This document shows positions 1 to 7,563 of a DNA stretch of 64,000 bases, piece after piece. The first letter of the stretch is position 1. The number at the start of each line of letters is the position of its first letter. Made by a program: the position numbers and the translations under genes. The notes under the pieces were generated by a model, which did not search any database, was not told where the DNA came from, and saw nothing but the letters and a program-made list of their open reading frames with translations. The stretch is taken from contig NZ_CP076412.1 of NCBI RefSeq assembly GCF_021173085.1, forward strand, positions 1,116,001 to 1,180,000, in the 5' to 3' direction. This stretch comes from Ralstonia wenshanensis. Lineage in GTDB: Bacteria; Pseudomonadota; Gammaproteobacteria; Burkholderiales; Burkholderiaceae.

Positions 1-1
1 G

Positions 2-30
2 AAAACGCCCCGAACAGGTCGGGGCGTTTT
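2..30. terminator. Bidirectional rho-independent terminator
   Basis: A perfect 12-bp stem (positions 2-13 and 19-30) with a 5-nt loop ends in TTTT on the plus strand and, by symmetry, also on the minus strand. It lies 25 bases beyond the stop codon of the cupredoxin gene and probably ends that transcript and one entering from the left. Confidence 0.85.
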
Positions 31-54
31 GCGTTGGGCGTCGGGCGGTGCGCT

Positions 55-432
55 TCAGGTGACGGTCAACGTTCCATTCATCGTCTCGTGGCCCGAGCCG
101 CAGAAGATGTCGCACAGGAAATCGAACGTGCCTGTCTTGTCGGGCGTAAGCGCCAGCCGCACGGTTTGACCCGGCACCACGTCGGCCCGTACGTTGAAAT
201 CCGGAATCGAAAAACCCATCAGGATGTCCTGCCCGGTCAGCTCGAACACCACGGGCACGCCACGCTTGAGCGAGATCTTGTCGGGCGTGAAGGTGAACTT
301 GCGCGCGTGCACGCGGATGACCGTCGGGCCCTCGCCGTGCGCAACACAGGCGAGCGCCGCACCCGCGGCGAGCACGGTGAACTGGCGCAGCGCCAGCCGG
401 CGCTTGGGGTTGTGTGCAATGAGAGGGCGCAT
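55..432 (-). CDS. Periplasmic cupredoxin with CuA-like copper motif
   Basis: 125 residues. An N-terminal arginine-rich, hydrophobic segment (about 10-33) looks like an export signal. The rest is a cupredoxin beta-barrel. Near the C-terminus the spacing C107-x3-C111-x3-H115-x2-M118 is that of the CuA site of cytochrome oxidase subunit II. The upstream segment that normally supplies the first His ligand reads D-I-L-M-G-F, with Met72 where His is expected. The ATG at 432 was chosen because it sits one base after the stop of the metallophosphoesterase gene, giving a two-gene operon. It probably binds copper outside the cytoplasm, either as an electron carrier or as a metallochaperone. There is no oxidase gene nearby, so a bona fide oxidase subunit is unlikely. 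Confidence 0.78.
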   Translation of the reverse strand: MRPLIAHNPKRRLALRQFTVLAAGAALACVAHGEGPTVIRVHARKFTFTPDKISLKRGVPVVFELTGQDILMGFSIPDFNVRADVVPGQTVRLALTPDKTGTFDFLCDIFCGSGHETMNGTLTVT

Positions 433-433
433 G

Positions 434-1396
434 TCAGGTGGTCTCCGGCGTCTTGGTGATGGTGTTGGCTTTGGTGTTCGCCTGGATTGGCTGTTCGGCG
501 AGCGCCCAGGTGGCGGCGTCCTGCTTGCCGTGCTCGGTGATGCTGCGCCAGCCCAGGCCCCGGTAGGGCGCGGCGGCATCCCACGGGACCGGGTTGCGCT
601 TGGCCTGCGAGCCTGGCGCGGGTGGCGCGGGTAGCGGGAACATCAGCGAGCGCGCCGAGTGGTGCGCGATATGCCCGGTCATGTGGTGATGCTCCTGATG
701 GATGTGGCCGTAGAACACCGTCACGTTCGGGTGCGGCATCAACAGGTCGATGACCTGCTGGCCATCGCGCGTGGCCCAATCCCATTGCGGGTACAGATCG
801 AACAGCGGCCGGTGCGTGAACACGACGATAGGCGTGTGCTCCGGCACGGAGCGCACATCCGCCGCCAGCCACGCGAGCTGAGCTTCGCCCACACGCGCCG
901 ATGGGTCGGACACGTTGTCGATGGCGATGAAGTGCACGCCCTTGTGATCGAACGAATAGTGCGTGCGGCCGAAGAGTTCGATATAGGCCTCGCCGTTGTC
1001 GAGCGAGGCGTCGTGCTCGCCCGGCATGTAGTGCACCACCGGCACCTTGATCTGCGCGGCAATGTCGCGAAACTCGGCCAGGCGTTTGCGGCGCTCGGCG
1101 GGGTCGTCGCTGATGTGGCTGAGGTCGCCCGTGAAGATGACGAAATCCGGCGCGGGCGACAGCGCATTCACCGCCGCAATCGCCTTGGGCAGCGTGCCTT
1201 GCGAATCCGGGTTGGGCGCGCCCTTGAAACCCCAGTGCGTGTCGGATAACTGCACGAAGTAGAAATCGTCTGGCTTGGCGCCGGCGGTGCGCGCGGTGGC
1301 GGCCATCGCCTGCCAGCCGGGCAGGCCCGATGCGTACACCAGACCGCCGACCGCGGCCAGTTGCAGGAACTGGCGTCGTCCGGGTTGCTTGCTCAT
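434..1396 (-). CDS. Tat-exported calcineurin-like metallophosphoesterase
   Basis: 320 residues starting at the ATG at 1396. The first residues carry a twin-arginine motif (G-R-R-Q-F-L-Q) followed by a hydrophobic stretch, so a folded, metal-loaded enzyme is probably exported by Tat. The metallophosphoesterase motifs follow in order: D-T-H (LSDTHW), GDLSH, a GEHD box where most family members have GNHD, and GHIHQ near the C-terminus. Family members hydrolyse phosphomonoesters or diesters with a two-metal centre; the substrate here is unknown. It is co-transcribed with the cupredoxin and divergent from the ECF sigma factor gene (about 200 bp between starts), so that sigma factor may control it. 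Confidence 0.85.
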   Translation of the reverse strand: MSKQPGRRQFLQLAAVGGLVYASGLPGWQAMAATARTAGAKPDDFYFVQLSDTHWGFKGAPNPDSQGTLPKAIAAVNALSPAPDFVIFTGDLSHISDDPAERRKRLAEFRDIAAQIKVPVVHYMPGEHDASLDNGEAYIELFGRTHYSFDHKGVHFIAIDNVSDPSARVGEAQLAWLAADVRSVPEHTPIVVFTHRPLFDLYPQWDWATRDGQQVIDLLMPHPNVTVFYGHIHQEHHHMTGHIAHHSARSLMFPLPAPPAPGSQAKRNPVPWDAAAPYRGLGWRSITEHGKQDAATWALAEQPIQANTKANTITKTPETT

Positions 1397-1593
1397 GGGT
1401 GTCCCCTGCAATAGATGACTGGGTTGGGTAGCAGTCCAGCGCGAGGGCAATGACGGAAGCGCCGGTCCTGTCTGTCATACCGGCCGGGGTGCCCGCGTAT
1501 TCCACAAGATTGGCGTTTCCACAAAATTTCTTCGGGGCGGGAATAAACTGGATTGCGCCCCGGTATACGGAGGTCAACTGCCTCCAGGCCGTT

Positions 1594-2229
1594 ATGCCCG
1601 ACCTGTCAGACCCCACGCTCGATCTGCCCACCGACGCCCAGCGCTTTGCTCAGGCGGTGTTGCCGCATGTCGACGCCGCTTACAACCTGGCGCGCTGGCT
1701 CTCGGGCGACGCGCAAGACGCCGACGACATCGTCCAGGAAGCCTGCCTGCGCGCATTCCGGCTGTTCGGCGGGTTTCGCGGCGGCGATGGCCGCCCGTGG
1801 CTGCTGGCCATCGTGCGCAACACGTGGTTCTCGGAATGTGCCCGCCGCAAACAGGCCCCGGCCCAGCCGTGGGATGACGACGCGGCCGCCTGCCAGAGCA
1901 ACGACGACAGCACCAGCTACGGCGTCGACCCGGCCGCGCTGCTTGCCCGCATCGACGACGTGCGCCGCGTGCATGCCGCGCTGGCGCAGTTGCCGGTGCC
2001 GTATCGCGAGGTGCTCGTGCTGCGCGAACTGGAGGACCTGCCGTACCGCGACATTGCCGCCGTGGTCGACGCGCCCATCGGCACGGTGATGTCACGGCTG
2101 GCGCGTGCTCGGCAGCAACTCGCCCGCCTGCTCACGGAAGACAACGCGCCGCTGCGCACCAATGTGACGCCCATCCGCGCATCGGGCGGCCTGGGAAACA
2201 GCACCAAGGAGTTCCGCCATGAACTGTGA
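1594..2229 (+). CDS. ECF-type RNA polymerase sigma factor
   Basis: 211 residues from the ATG at 1594. Region 2 is clear (YNLARWLSGDAQDADD, then the tryptophan-containing WLLAIVRNTW), and region 4 follows with YREVLVLRELEDLPYRDIA and an HTH ending in MSRLARARQQL. It is an extracytoplasmic-function sigma factor redirecting RNA polymerase to stress or envelope genes. An in-frame upstream extension to 1450 exists but overlaps the promoter region and looks non-coding. The gene overlaps the following zinc-finger anti-sigma gene by 11 bases, the usual arrangement of an ECF/anti-sigma pair. Likely targets include its own operon and the divergent phosphoesterase/cupredoxin operon. Confidence 0.92.
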   Translation: MPDLSDPTLDLPTDAQRFAQAVLPHVDAAYNLARWLSGDAQDADDIVQEACLRAFRLFGGFRGGDGRPWLLAIVRNTWFSECARRKQAPAQPWDDDAAACQSNDDSTSYGVDPAALLARIDDVRRVHAALAQLPVPYREVLVLRELEDLPYRDIAAVVDAPIGTVMSRLARARQQLARLLTEDNAPLRTNVTPIRASGGLGNSTKEFRHEL

Positions 2230-3040
2230 CGACATCCGCGCGCTGCTGGCTGCCCGCGCCGATGGCGAACTCGGTGCGGCCGACAGCCTGCGCATCGAGG
2301 CGCATCTGGCCACATGCGCCGCTTGCACCGACATCGCCGCGCGTCACGATGGCGTGGTGCGTGCACTGCGCCAGGGGCTGCGCGCGCCGGCGTTGTACAC
2401 GAAGGCGCCCGCAGGTTTGAGCCAGCGTGTATTGCAGGCCGTGCGAGCGGAGGCTGGCGTGCAGGCCGAATCGACTCGCGCGCGCGCGCCGCGCCGCATG
2501 GAATCACCATGGCAGCGCATGGCCAACTGGTTGGTCACGCCATCTCGCGGGCTCGGCTTGGGACTGGGCGCAGGCGCGCTCGCAGCGGTAGCACTTGGTG
2601 TGGGCGTGCTGGTTGGCCGGCCCGATGCGGCGGCGCTCACAGCGCACGACATCACCGCCAGCCATGTGCGGGCGCTCCTGGGGGCGCGGGAGACCGATGT
2701 ACTGTCGTCCGATCGCCACACGGTCAAGCCGTGGTTCAACGGCCGTATTGACTATGCGCCGCCGGTCGTCGACCTCGCCGCTCGGGGTTTCCCGCTGATC
2801 GGCGGCCGGTTGGACTACATCGACGGGCGTCCGGTGGCGGTGCTGGTCTACCGCTCCGCGAAGCATCCCGTCGACCTGTATGTACGCCCCGAGGCCGGCA
2901 GCGACACCGAGCCCACGCTGCGCACCGAGCGCGGCTACCAGTTGATGGTCTGGCGCACTGCCGGCATGGGCTACTGGGCCATCACCGACGCCTCTGCCGA
3001 CGTGGTGCAAGCGTTTGCGCAGGCCCTGCGGGGCGGTTGA
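2219..3040 (+). CDS. Membrane anti-sigma factor, zinc-finger (ZAS) type
   Basis: 273 residues. The N-terminal cytoplasmic domain carries the ZAS motif H29-x3-C33-x2-C36, which in this family clamps the cognate ECF sigma factor. One transmembrane helix spans about residues 111-133 (a Gly/Ala/Leu/Val run), followed by a periplasmic domain of about 140 residues with no recognised sensor motif. A ribosome-binding site (AAGGAG) lies just upstream, inside the sigma gene, so the two are translationally linked. The topology is that of an envelope-signal receiver. Confidence 0.9.
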   Translation: MNCDDIRALLAARADGELGAADSLRIEAHLATCAACTDIAARHDGVVRALRQGLRAPALYTKAPAGLSQRVLQAVRAEAGVQAESTRARAPRRMESPWQRMANWLVTPSRGLGLGLGAGALAAVALGVGVLVGRPDAAALTAHDITASHVRALLGARETDVLSSDRHTVKPWFNGRIDYAPPVVDLAARGFPLIGGRLDYIDGRPVAVLVYRSAKHPVDLYVRPEAGSDTEPTLRTERGYQLMVWRTAGMGYWAITDASADVVQAFAQALRGG

Positions 3041-3143
3041 GACCACCGCGCAGACGCCGCCCATGTGCGCGCCTGTGCTCAACGGGGGCGGCGCGTCAAT
3101 CTTGTCTCGGCACGGGCTTCCCCTTGTATTGACGCGGAATCAC

Positions 3144-3170
3144 AAAGGTTTCGGTTCCGGTGACCGATAC
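3144..3170 (+). promoter_or_regulatory. Candidate sigma28 (FliA) promoter for the wsp operon
   Basis: AAAGGTTT (3144-3151), an 11-base spacer and ACCGATAC (3163-3170) match the FliA consensus TAAAGTTT-N11-GCCGATAA at 6/8 and 6/8 positions with exact spacing. It lies about 100 bases before the wspA start codon. If real, it ties surface sensing to the flagellar hierarchy. The match was made by eye. Confidence 0.45.
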
Positions 3171-3270
3171 GTTCCTTTACCATTCCAAACAGTCCTGTGT
3201 GGCGCGCTCCGTGCCGCTGTCACGTCTTTTTCGCCACGGCTTTCTTGTCGGTTTCTTCTAGGTTTCAAAC

Positions 3271-4947
3271 ATGGTCTCTGCGACGCCCCGCATCAGCAAC
3301 GCAACCCTGTCAGGCATGCTTCGCGGCGGCCGCTTCTCACTCGGCAACCGCATCGTCTTGAGCTTCGGTGCGCTGTTCGTTTTGATGGTCATCATGGCGG
3401 CGGTGTCGTACACGCGGCTTCGCGCGATTGACGAAGAGGCGATGAGCCTGGAGCGCGACTCGGTACCGGGTTTGTATTTGTCGACATCGCTGCGCGCGGC
3501 CACGCGCAACAGCCAGGCGATGCTCGAACGTGCATTGTTTGTCGATACCGATGCAGATGCCGTGCGGCGCGACCTGGACCGTGCGGCCAAAAGCGTGCGG
3601 GAGCTGGATCAATACGCGACCGCCTACGAGGCCACCATCTTCCGCGAGGATGACCGCCAGCGGTTTGGCGTGTATCGCGCCGCCATCGACAAATACCTGG
3701 CCATGTTCAACGACGCTGTGCAACAGGCCGCCAAATCCAGGCCAACTGCACAGGTTGTGGCGCAACGTGCCATTCCTGCCTGGGAAGAGGCCGTGAAGGT
3801 TGCCGAGCAGCTCGTGACGGACAACCGTGCGGCGGCCGACCAATCGGCGCAGCAGATTCGCAGCTCCGTACAGAGCACCGAGGTGACGCTGGCCGTGGCG
3901 CTTGGCGTGGTGTTGCTCGCCGCGCTGGTGTTGGGCTATGCGCTGTTCAAGGCGATTACGGTGCCGATGGCCCGTGTGGTGGATGCGCACGATGACATGC
4001 GCACCGGTAACCTGTCTGGCCGGCTCGATCTGCGCCGCAACGATGAATTCGGCACACTGGAAGAGGGCTTCAACCGCATGGCCGAAGAGCTGGCGAGCCT
4101 GGTGTCGCAGGCCCAGAAATCTTCCCTGCAGGTGACGACGTCCGTGGCCGAGATTGCCGCCACGTCCAAGGAGCAGCAGGCCACAGCCGCCGAGACCGCC
4201 GCCACCACCACCGAGATCGGCGCAACGTCGCGCGAGATCTTTGCCACCTCGCGCGACCTGCTGCGCACGATGAACGAGGTATCGAGCGTGGCCGAGCAAT
4301 CCGCCACGCTGGCCGGCGCCAGCCAGAGCGGCCTCACGCGCATGGAAGACACCATGCGCGGCGTGATGGAAGCTGCAGGTTCGGTCAACGCCAAGCTGGC
4401 GATCCTCAATGAAAAGGCGACCAACATCAACCAGGTGGTCTCGACCATCACCAAGGTGGCTGACCAGACGAACCTGCTGTCGTTGAACGCGGCCATCGAG
4501 GCGGAGAAGGCCGGCGAATACGGCCGCGGCTTTGCGGTGGTGGCCACGGAAATCCGCCGACTGGCCGACCAGACAGCAGTTGCCACCTACGACATCGAGC
4601 AGACGGTCAAGGAAATCCAGTCGGCCGTCTCCGCTGGCGTGATGGGTATGGACAAGTTCTCGGAAGAGGTGCGGCGCGGCATGCGTGATGTGCAGCAGGT
4701 CGGCACACAGCTCTCGCAGATCATTACCGAAGTGCAGACGCTCGCGCCGCGCTTCCAGATGGTGAACGAAGGCATGCAGACGCAGGCCACTGGCGCCGAG
4801 CAGATTACGCAGGCGCTGTCGCAGTTGTCCGAAGCCGCGCAGCAGACGGCGGAGTCGCTGCGCCAATCGTCGCAGGCGATTGATGACCTGACGTTGGTGG
4901 CCAACCAGCTTCGTACCGGCGTGTCGCGTTTCAAGATCGAAGCCTGA
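3271..4947 (+). CDS. wspA: WspA, surface-sensing methyl-accepting chemoreceptor
   Basis: 558 residues. A first membrane helix at about 28-47, a periplasmic four-helix-bundle domain, and a second helix at about 204-226 are followed by a HAMP domain and a long methyl-accepting cytoplasmic hairpin. The signalling tip reads [26 protein letters not shown] split over the usual tip positions. There is no C-terminal NWETF-type pentapeptide, consistent with WspC acting without tethering. It is the first gene of a seven-gene operon in the same order as the Pseudomonas wsp locus, where this receptor responds to surface contact and drives the WspE kinase. Confidence 0.93.
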   Translation: MVSATPRISNATLSGMLRGGRFSLGNRIVLSFGALFVLMVIMAAVSYTRLRAIDEEAMSLERDSVPGLYLSTSLRAATRNSQAMLERALFVDTDADAVRRDLDRAAKSVRELDQYATAYEATIFREDDRQRFGVYRAAIDKYLAMFNDAVQQAAKSRPTAQVVAQRAIPAWEEAVKVAEQLVTDNRAAADQSAQQIRSSVQSTEVTLAVALGVVLLAALVLGYALFKAITVPMARVVDAHDDMRTGNLSGRLDLRRNDEFGTLEEGFNRMAEELASLVSQAQKSSLQVTTSVAEIAATSKEQQATAAETAATTTEIGATSREIFATSRDLLRTMNEVSSVAEQSATLAGASQSGLTRMEDTMRGVMEAAGSVNAKLAILNEKATNINQVVSTITKVADQTNLLSLNAAIEAEKAGEYGRGFAVVATEIRRLADQTAVATYDIEQTVKEIQSAVSAGVMGMDKFSEEVRRGMRDVQQVGTQLSQIITEVQTLAPRFQMVNEGMQTQATGAEQITQALSQLSEAAQQTAESLRQSSQAIDDLTLVANQLRTGVSRFKIEA

Positions 4948-4995
4948 TCCGAAACGCATCCGCATTGAGGTGTTTTTGCTGTAGCGAGAATCGCC

Positions 4996-5460
4996 ATGCT
5001 TTATCTCCTGTTCCAGCTCGATGGCGACCGCTATGCGCTCAACGTGGCGCAGATTGCCGAAGTGCTGCCCTTGGCGGCCACCAAGTCGATTCCGGGTGCG
5101 CCAGATTGGGTGGCGGGCGTGATCGAACGGCATGGCGCGCCTGTGCCGGTGATCGACGTGCCTCAGCTTGCCTTGGGCCGCCCCGCGCGGCCATTGCGCT
5201 CCACGCGGCTGGTGCTCGTGCGCTATGAATCCGGCATCCGTGGCGACGAGGCGCCGCTGCTGGGCCTGATGCTTGAGCACGCAACGCACACGCGACGTAT
5301 CGACGAAGTGCACTTTGCCGACAGCGGTGTCGCCACGCCCAATGCGCGCTGGCTCGGTCCCGTGGCAAGCCTGGACGACGGCCTGGTGCAGCGGGTCGAT
5401 ATCGAGGCGATGCTCGACGCGCACGTGCGTGCGTTGCTGTTTCCGGCAGCCGTTGGCTGA
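4996..5460 (+). CDS. wspB: WspB, CheW-type coupling protein
   Basis: 154 residues forming a single CheW domain (LLFQLDGDRYALNVAQIAEV at the start, then VAGVIERHGAPVPVIDV). It couples the receptor WspA to the kinase WspE in a signalling array. It lies 48 bases after wspA, and wspC begins five bases after its stop. The Wsp pathway uses two CheW proteins, WspB and WspD, and position identifies this as WspB. Confidence 0.9.
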   Translation: MLYLLFQLDGDRYALNVAQIAEVLPLAATKSIPGAPDWVAGVIERHGAPVPVIDVPQLALGRPARPLRSTRLVLVRYESGIRGDEAPLLGLMLEHATHTRRIDEVHFADSGVATPNARWLGPVASLDDGLVQRVDIEAMLDAHVRALLFPAAVG

Positions 5461-5465
5461 GCATC

Positions 5466-6881
5466 ATGGTGGCCGTTGATCCCCGCTTTGAAGCCTGGCT
5501 CTCGCACGAGACGGGCATTGACGCGCCGTCGCTCGGTGCGAACACGCTGGATCGCGCGGTGCTGGACCGCACGCGCGCAATGCTGGCCACGCGCGGCATG
5601 CCGAACACCGTGGACGCAGCGGCGCTGGACGCGTACTGGCTGCGCCTGAACACTGTGCCCGAAGAACGGCAGGCCCTGATCGAAGCGCTGGTGGTGCCCG
5701 AGACGTGGTTCTTCCGAGACCGCGAGGCCTTTGTCACGCTTGCCCGCGTGGTGGGCGAAAAACTTGCGCGCGAGCCGATGCGCGTACTGCGCATTCTGAG
5801 TGCGCCGTGCTCGACGGGGGAAGAGCCGTATTCCGCGGCAATGGCCTTGCTCGATGCTGGCATCGACCCCGCGCGCTTCACCATCGACGCGATCGACATC
5901 AGCGTGCGCGCCATTGAACAGGCACGGCGTGGGGTGTACGGGCGCAATGCATTCCGAGGCCATCCGTTGACCTTTCGCGACAGGCATTTCACTGAAGCCG
6001 CCGGCGGCTGGCAGTTGAGCGATACCGTGCGCGGGCTGGTGCGTTTTGCACAAGCCAACCTGTCGGACGCACCGGCCGATGACACGCGCTACGACTTCAT
6101 CTTCTGCCGCAACGTGCTGATCTACTTTCACCGCGATGCGCAGGATCAGGCGATTCGCCGGCTCGATTCACAACTGGCGGAAGACGGCATGATCTTCGTC
6201 GGCCCGGCGGAAACGGGCCTGATGATGCGTCATGCGATGAGCTCTGCGCGCATTCCGCTGGCGTTTGCGTTTCAACGCACGGCGGCCGGTGAAACTGGCG
6301 TGCGGACGCCGTTGCCGTTTCGCTTGCCACTGCCGCCCGAGCATGCAGCTCCGGTGGTGGGATTGCCCGGCGTGGCATTGCCATCCGTACCGGTGCGTCC
6401 CGTGGCGGCGCGCGTGTCTGCGCCACCCAGACCGAACCCGGCGCCGAGCCTCGCCGCACGCCCGTTACTGCCCGCCATTCCAGAGATTGAGGCCGCGCTG
6501 CGCGAGCCGCCCACCGTGGCCGACGCACGGCGGCTGGCCGACGCTGGCAATCTTGATGAAGCCGAACGTGTGGCGCTGGAGATCGCCAACCTGCGTGCCC
6601 CCGAGGCCGATACGTTCTACCTGCTCGGCCTGATTGCCGATGCGCGCGGGCGCCAGGCCGATGCAGGGGATTTCTACCGCAAGGCGCTGTACCTGGAACC
6701 CGCGCATTACGAGGCGCTGACCCACCTGGCCGCGCTGCTCGACGTTGCCGGCGATACGGTGGGCGCACGCCAGCTCATGCTGCGTGCGGAGCGCGCCCTG
6801 GCGCGCCAGGACAAGACCCCATCTGCACTCTCCGGAGCCCCGGAGCACTCACGAGGAAGACATGGCGCACGCCGTCCATGA
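5466..6881 (+). CDS. wspC: WspC, CheR-type methyltransferase with TPR tail
   Basis: 471 residues. The N-terminal CheR domain carries the ETWFFRD motif (around residue 78), the SAM-binding segment SAPCSTGEEPYS (around 115-126) and FIFCRNVLIYF. A proline-rich linker (about 285-335) precedes tetratricopeptide-like repeats (about 350-450). It methylates glutamates of WspA from S-adenosylmethionine, raising pathway activity. The TPR tail is typical of WspC. Its last 20 bases overlap wspD in another frame. Confidence 0.92.
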   Translation: MVAVDPRFEAWLSHETGIDAPSLGANTLDRAVLDRTRAMLATRGMPNTVDAAALDAYWLRLNTVPEERQALIEALVVPETWFFRDREAFVTLARVVGEKLAREPMRVLRILSAPCSTGEEPYSAAMALLDAGIDPARFTIDAIDISVRAIEQARRGVYGRNAFRGHPLTFRDRHFTEAAGGWQLSDTVRGLVRFAQANLSDAPADDTRYDFIFCRNVLIYFHRDAQDQAIRRLDSQLAEDGMIFVGPAETGLMMRHAMSSARIPLAFAFQRTAAGETGVRTPLPFRLPLPPEHAAPVVGLPGVALPSVPVRPVAARVSAPPRPNPAPSLAARPLLPAIPEIEAALREPPTVADARRLADAGNLDEAERVALEIANLRAPEADTFYLLGLIADARGRQADAGDFYRKALYLEPAHYEALTHLAALLDVAGDTVGARQLMLRAERALARQDKTPSALSGAPEHSRGRHGARRP

Positions 6882-7563
6882 CCACGCGGGCGTTACCACG
6901 CTCGTAGATGACTGCTGGAACCGCATCGGCACGCGTGGCGATCAATCCTGCCCGCGCCTGCCTGAGTACGCGCGCTGCCTGAACTGCCCCATCTTTGAAG
7001 AGGGGGCTGCGGCGCTGCTGGATCGCGCGCTGAGCGATGCCGACCTGGAAGCCGCGGCGCTGGCGCATCGCACGGCCGCGCCGCTGCGTACGCTGGAGCA
7101 GGCGGGCGCGGAGTTGGCCGTACTCGTATTCCGTATCGCCGATGAATGGCTCGCGCTGCCGGCCACCGCACTGCGGCAGATCGATACGCCGCGCGCCATC
7201 CACACGTTGCCGCATCGGCGTAACCGGGTGGTGCTGGGGCTGGTCAACATTCGCGGGGCACTGACGGTGGCGGTGTCGCTGGGTGAGCTGCTGGGGCTGG
7301 ATCAAGCGGGCAGCAAGCACGCCGGGCGCAATGGTTATGCGCGGCTCTTGGTGACTGCGCACCGCGATGAACCGGCCGTCTTCCCGGTGGATGAAGTGGA
7401 AGGCGTGCTGCGCTTTCCGGCCACCGCGCTGCTGCCGGTGCCGTCCACCCTCACGCACGCGACCACGGCCCACGCACGCGGCGTACTGGCGTGGCGCGAT
7501 GCCACCATTGGCTTGCTTGATACCGACCGCGTGTTCGACTCGATTGCCCGGAGCCTGCGATGA
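6862..7563 (+). CDS. wspD: WspD, CheW-type coupling protein with N-terminal Cys-rich segment
   Basis: 233 residues from the ATG at 6862, which follows an AGGAAG ribosome-binding site; longer starts lie deep inside wspC. The N-terminus has a conserved Cys-rich stretch (CWNRIG, SCPRLPEYARCLNCPIF) seen in WspD proteins, of unknown role and possibly metal-binding. A CheW domain occupies about 90-230. It starts inside the end of wspC and its TGA overlaps the wspE ATG (ATGA), indicating translational coupling. Confidence 0.9.
   Translation: MAHAVHDHAGVTTLVDDCWNRIGTRGDQSCPRLPEYARCLNCPIFEEGAAALLDRALSDADLEAAALAHRTAAPLRTLEQAGAELAVLVFRIADEWLALPATALRQIDTPRAIHTLPHRRNRVVLGLVNIRGALTVAVSLGELLGLDQAGSKHAGRNGYARLLVTAHRDEPAVFPVDEVEGVLRFPATALLPVPSTLTHATTAHARGVLAWRDATIGLLDTDRVFDSIARSLR

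Noticed and set aside
237-1631. 464-codon minus-strand open frame covering the phosphoesterase gene
   Set aside because: Its product is Arg/Ala-rich noise in another frame; the real gene has Tat signal and enzyme motifs.
3337-5424. 695-codon open frame on the minus strand across wspA and wspB
   Set aside because: Antisense shadow of GC-rich coding DNA; low-complexity His/Arg/Gly/Leu-rich product, no ribosome-binding site, and the plus-strand wsp genes are unmistakable.
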